6,841 bases of DNA from assembly GCA_937888925.1 (NCBI GenBank), contig CALARM010000282.1, forward strand, positions 1-6,841, written 5' to 3'. Under the pieces are notes generated by a model. That model did no database searches and was not told the origin of the DNA. It saw nothing but the letters and a program-made list of their open reading frames with translations. A program made the translations under genes and the position numbers. The DNA is from an uncultured Synergistia bacterium (GTDB lineage: Bacteria > Eremiobacterota > SpSt-956 > JAKJGF01). Each line of letters starts with the position of its first letter. Within the stretch, counting starts at the first letter, position 1. Below, in pieces: positions 5,701-6,841 of the stretch.

Positions 5701-6841
5701 ATGTATAGTTTCAAATATATTCGGCAATTTCATTTTTCACTGGGTAAGACCTCTTAAAGAAAAAGACACAATTAATATTGAAGGATACAGAGCAGGTCTT
5801 GAAGGAGGAGAGATGGAGTTTGCAGGTTACTGCCTCTGTCACAGAGGAGAAGATTATTTTTATTCCGGCAATAAATGCCTTAAAGATATGCTTTCAGATA
5901 TAACGGATTATATACATTTTGCAGAGAAAACTGTTAATAAAATGGCTATTGATATTCTTACATGTCTTACTATAATAATTACAAATTTAAGCGGTTTTAC
6001 GAAAGATAAATTATGTTTTGATACAGAGGACATAAAGGAAGAAGAATTTCTGGATAACTGTCATAAAAATAAAAACCATCGGGTTTTATGTGAGTATTAT
6101 ACGCTAAAAGCACAGGTTCTTTATCTTTACGGTAAAACTTCTGATGCACTTACTTATATAATAAAAGCAAAAGAACTCTCAGAATACATATGGGGCCTTT
6201 TTATTTCTGCAGAATATAATTTTTATTATTCCCTTATTCTGTCAGATTTATATCACGAGTGTAATGAAGAAATAAGAAAAGAATATGAAGAAGAAATTAA
6301 AAGAAATCAAAAACAGATGAAAATATGGGCAGATAATTGCCCTGAAAACTTCCTTCATAAATATCTTCTGGTAGAGGCAGAAATAGCCCGCATATCAGGG
6401 CACACAGTAGAATCAATAGATTATTATAGCAGAGCAATCATTCTGGCCAGGGAGCATGAATTTATTAAAGATGAAATGGTGGCACAGGAAAGGGCCGGAA
6501 AATTCTGGGATAAGAGAGGTAATAAAGATTATGCCGGCCTTCATTTAAGAAAAGCCTTTTATGGATATTCCATCATGGGTGCTATGAGTAAAATTGAAGA
6601 TATGAAAGAAAAATACGGAGAATATTTAAGTGAAAGGCCTCAGAAAAAAACTCCAGACACAGAAATGTTTTCCCCTTCATCATCTTCCTCCGAATTACTG
6701 GATTTAGGAACAGTTATAAGGGCATCTCACATAATTTCGGGAGAAATTGTTTTGGAAAACTTAATCAATAAAACCATGGTTTTATTGATAGAACATTCAG
6801 GTGCTCAAAGAGGATTTCTTATTTTAGAAAATGACGGAATA
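2771..6841 (+). CDS. Multidomain Ser/Thr kinase, STAND-type ATPase, TPR region and GAF sensor (3' end outside window)
   Basis: A giant cytoplasmic signalling protein; 1357 codons are visible without a stop and the frame runs off the right edge. Residues 1-275 are a protein kinase domain: candidate ATP-binding Lys36 in VIIKLL, catalytic loop HRDITPDN (His126, Asp128, Asn133), DFG at 147-149 and SPEQ at 171-174. About 295-735 is an AAA/STAND ATPase: LYGREKE entry motif, Walker A GHAGTGKT (324-331), Walker B VIFLDDLQW (Asp454, Asp455), NTEGNPFF (547-554) and FLHDR near 677. Residues 735-1290 are helical and TPR-like. After a serine-rich linker (1301-1307), LDLGTVIRASHIISGEIVLENL opens a GAF domain cut by the window. 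Relatives in cyanobacteria and spirochaetes end in a histidine kinase, SpoIIE-type phosphatase or cyclase; which one applies here is unknown. The glycine-rich loop lacks GxGxxG, and Thr130 replaces the usual catalytic-loop Lys. The gene is 68 bases downstream of the PIN partner. Confidence 0.92.
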   Translation, partial: MSDIPGYHSLNKIYESKRTYVYRGFRSKDNLPVIIKLLNRDYPSREELTEYKFEYELTSGLNLNGVIRSLELMPYKNSLIIIFEDFGGISLKKYLENRFLNLKEFLVLASDITGILSTIYDTGIIHRDITPDNIVINAETGEIKLIDFGLARKFFGRIKSQKIEGNPLYISPEQTGRTSRPTDYRTDYYSLGAVFYEILTGKPPFTGSDLMELIHAHLAQSPVMPCALNRDIPETVSDIIMKLMAKNPEDRYQSPWGLKKDLDLCLSQLEKTGKIESFPIGIQDIPSRLSIPEKLYGREKEINMLLDSFDEIYRGGREMVFISGHAGTGKTSLVKEIYKPVSDKGAYIISGKFEQFEKTTPYSAIVLALQELIDKILTENEAEISLWKRKFLSVLGSNGQIIIDILPRLELIIGHQPAVEEVSSLEAQNRFNQVFENFIRIFCHSSHPLVIFLDDLQWSDSASLKLIELIMRDKEIKYLFLICAYRDDEVTPFHRLNRTVDILKKSVKIKEIHLTSLNIEDITQLISDTIYAGRDYVRELSEMVKKNTEGNPFFIKQYLKTLYDKKLLLFNTDSRCWQWDINRIKEIVTENVAELMAQKIRNLPSETKEVLLASACLGNTFDLITLSIIYEKTLSEISCSLLPAIKESLILPVSDLEFEDRENILSKTFYKKYKFLHDRIQQYVHSLTGEYEKKKVNLLTGRQLLYNLSGEESDRRLFEIADHFNTAKELITEEKEIIEFIRVNLEAGKKAKKSIAYREALNYVEQCFDLLPDNIWTDYYELAFDLYREGGEIEYFNGHYEESQKLIKFALTGSKTPFEKAELYSLLLVQLTILAKHEEAIGTGIKALSLLGIDLPETELEQAIDKEISIINNNPGDRSIASLIDMQIMTDAGKKQAVKLLSYMAGPAYYTNKKLFCLIAGKIVSLSLKYGNISESCTGYSMYGMVHNSVFGNYKTGYDFNLLAMKLSEKFRAPAQRCIVSNIFGNFIFHWVRPLKEKDTINIEGYRAGLEGGEMEFAGYCLCHRGEDYFYSGNKCLKDMLSDITDYIHFAEKTVNKMAIDILTCLTIIITNLSGFTKDKLCFDTEDIKEEEFLDNCHKNKNHRVLCEYYTLKAQVLYLYGKTSDALTYIIKAKELSEYIWGLFISAEYNFYYSLILSDLYHECNEEIRKEYEEEIKRNQKQMKIWADNCPENFLHKYLLVEAEIARISGHTVESIDYYSRAIILAREHEFIKDEMVAQERAGKFWDKRGNKDYAGLHLRKAFYGYSIMGAMSKIEDMKEKYGEYLSERPQKKTPDTEMFSPSSSSSELLDLGTVIRASHIISGEIVLENLINKTMVLLIEHSGAQRGFLILENDGI

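Noticed and set aside
1..6841. tRNA, rRNA, insertion sequence ends or transposase remnants
   Set aside because: None seen by eye. The coding sequence is nearly continuous and the two gaps are explained by a terminator, a promoter and a ribosome binding site.
1..6841. One joint defence system made of macroglobulin, PIN module and kinase
   Set aside because: A terminator separates the first gene, the compartments differ (envelope versus cytoplasm), and I know of no family-level association. Simple adjacency is the safer reading.

Overview
The window is bacterial, AT-rich and entirely on the + strand. It holds four coding regions, two of them cut by the window edges, in this order: the 3' end of a large alpha-2-macroglobulin-type gene; a 107-base spacer with a terminator and a promoter; a two-gene PIN-domain toxin/antitoxin-like module; and the first 1357 codons of a giant serine/threonine kinase-ATPase-TPR-GAF signalling protein that runs off the right edge. 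Almost every base is accounted for, and no gene-free stretch reaches 300 bases.

Organism: the sequence does not settle the taxon. Large bacterial macroglobulins occur mainly in diderm bacteria. Kinase-ATPase-TPR-GAF proteins are known from cyanobacteria, leptospiras and other spirochaetes, myxobacteria and related groups. PIN proteins beginning with a DNCCFNRPFD-like motif occur in several such lineages. An AT-rich, free-living diderm (a spirochaete or a former delta-proteobacterium, for example) would fit. This is inference from general family knowledge and was not computed.

Layout: (1) 1-1955, C-terminal 650 codons of an alpha-2-macroglobulin with an intact thioester motif GCFEQ. (2) 1956-2062, a perfect 14-bp hairpin followed by a T run, built from seven-base GTGAG-type repeats, then an extended -10 promoter with an operator-like inverted repeat. 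(3) 2063-2702, a PIN ribonuclease gene followed four bases later by a 67-residue partner. The gene order is toxin first, and the base composition is clearly more AT-rich than the flanks. (4) 2703-2770, a short gap with no terminator but a strong Shine-Dalgarno sequence. (5) 2771-6841, the multidomain kinase.

Working together: the macroglobulin transcript most likely ends at the hairpin, so it is separate from what follows. The PIN module has its own promoter and may read through into the kinase gene. I see no functional link between the macroglobulin (envelope protection against proteases), the toxin-like module and the kinase (cytoplasmic signalling). I do not find a convincing new multi-gene system. 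The most unusual elements are the toxin-first module with a promoter placed to give a leaderless message, and the heptad-repeat terminator in front of it.
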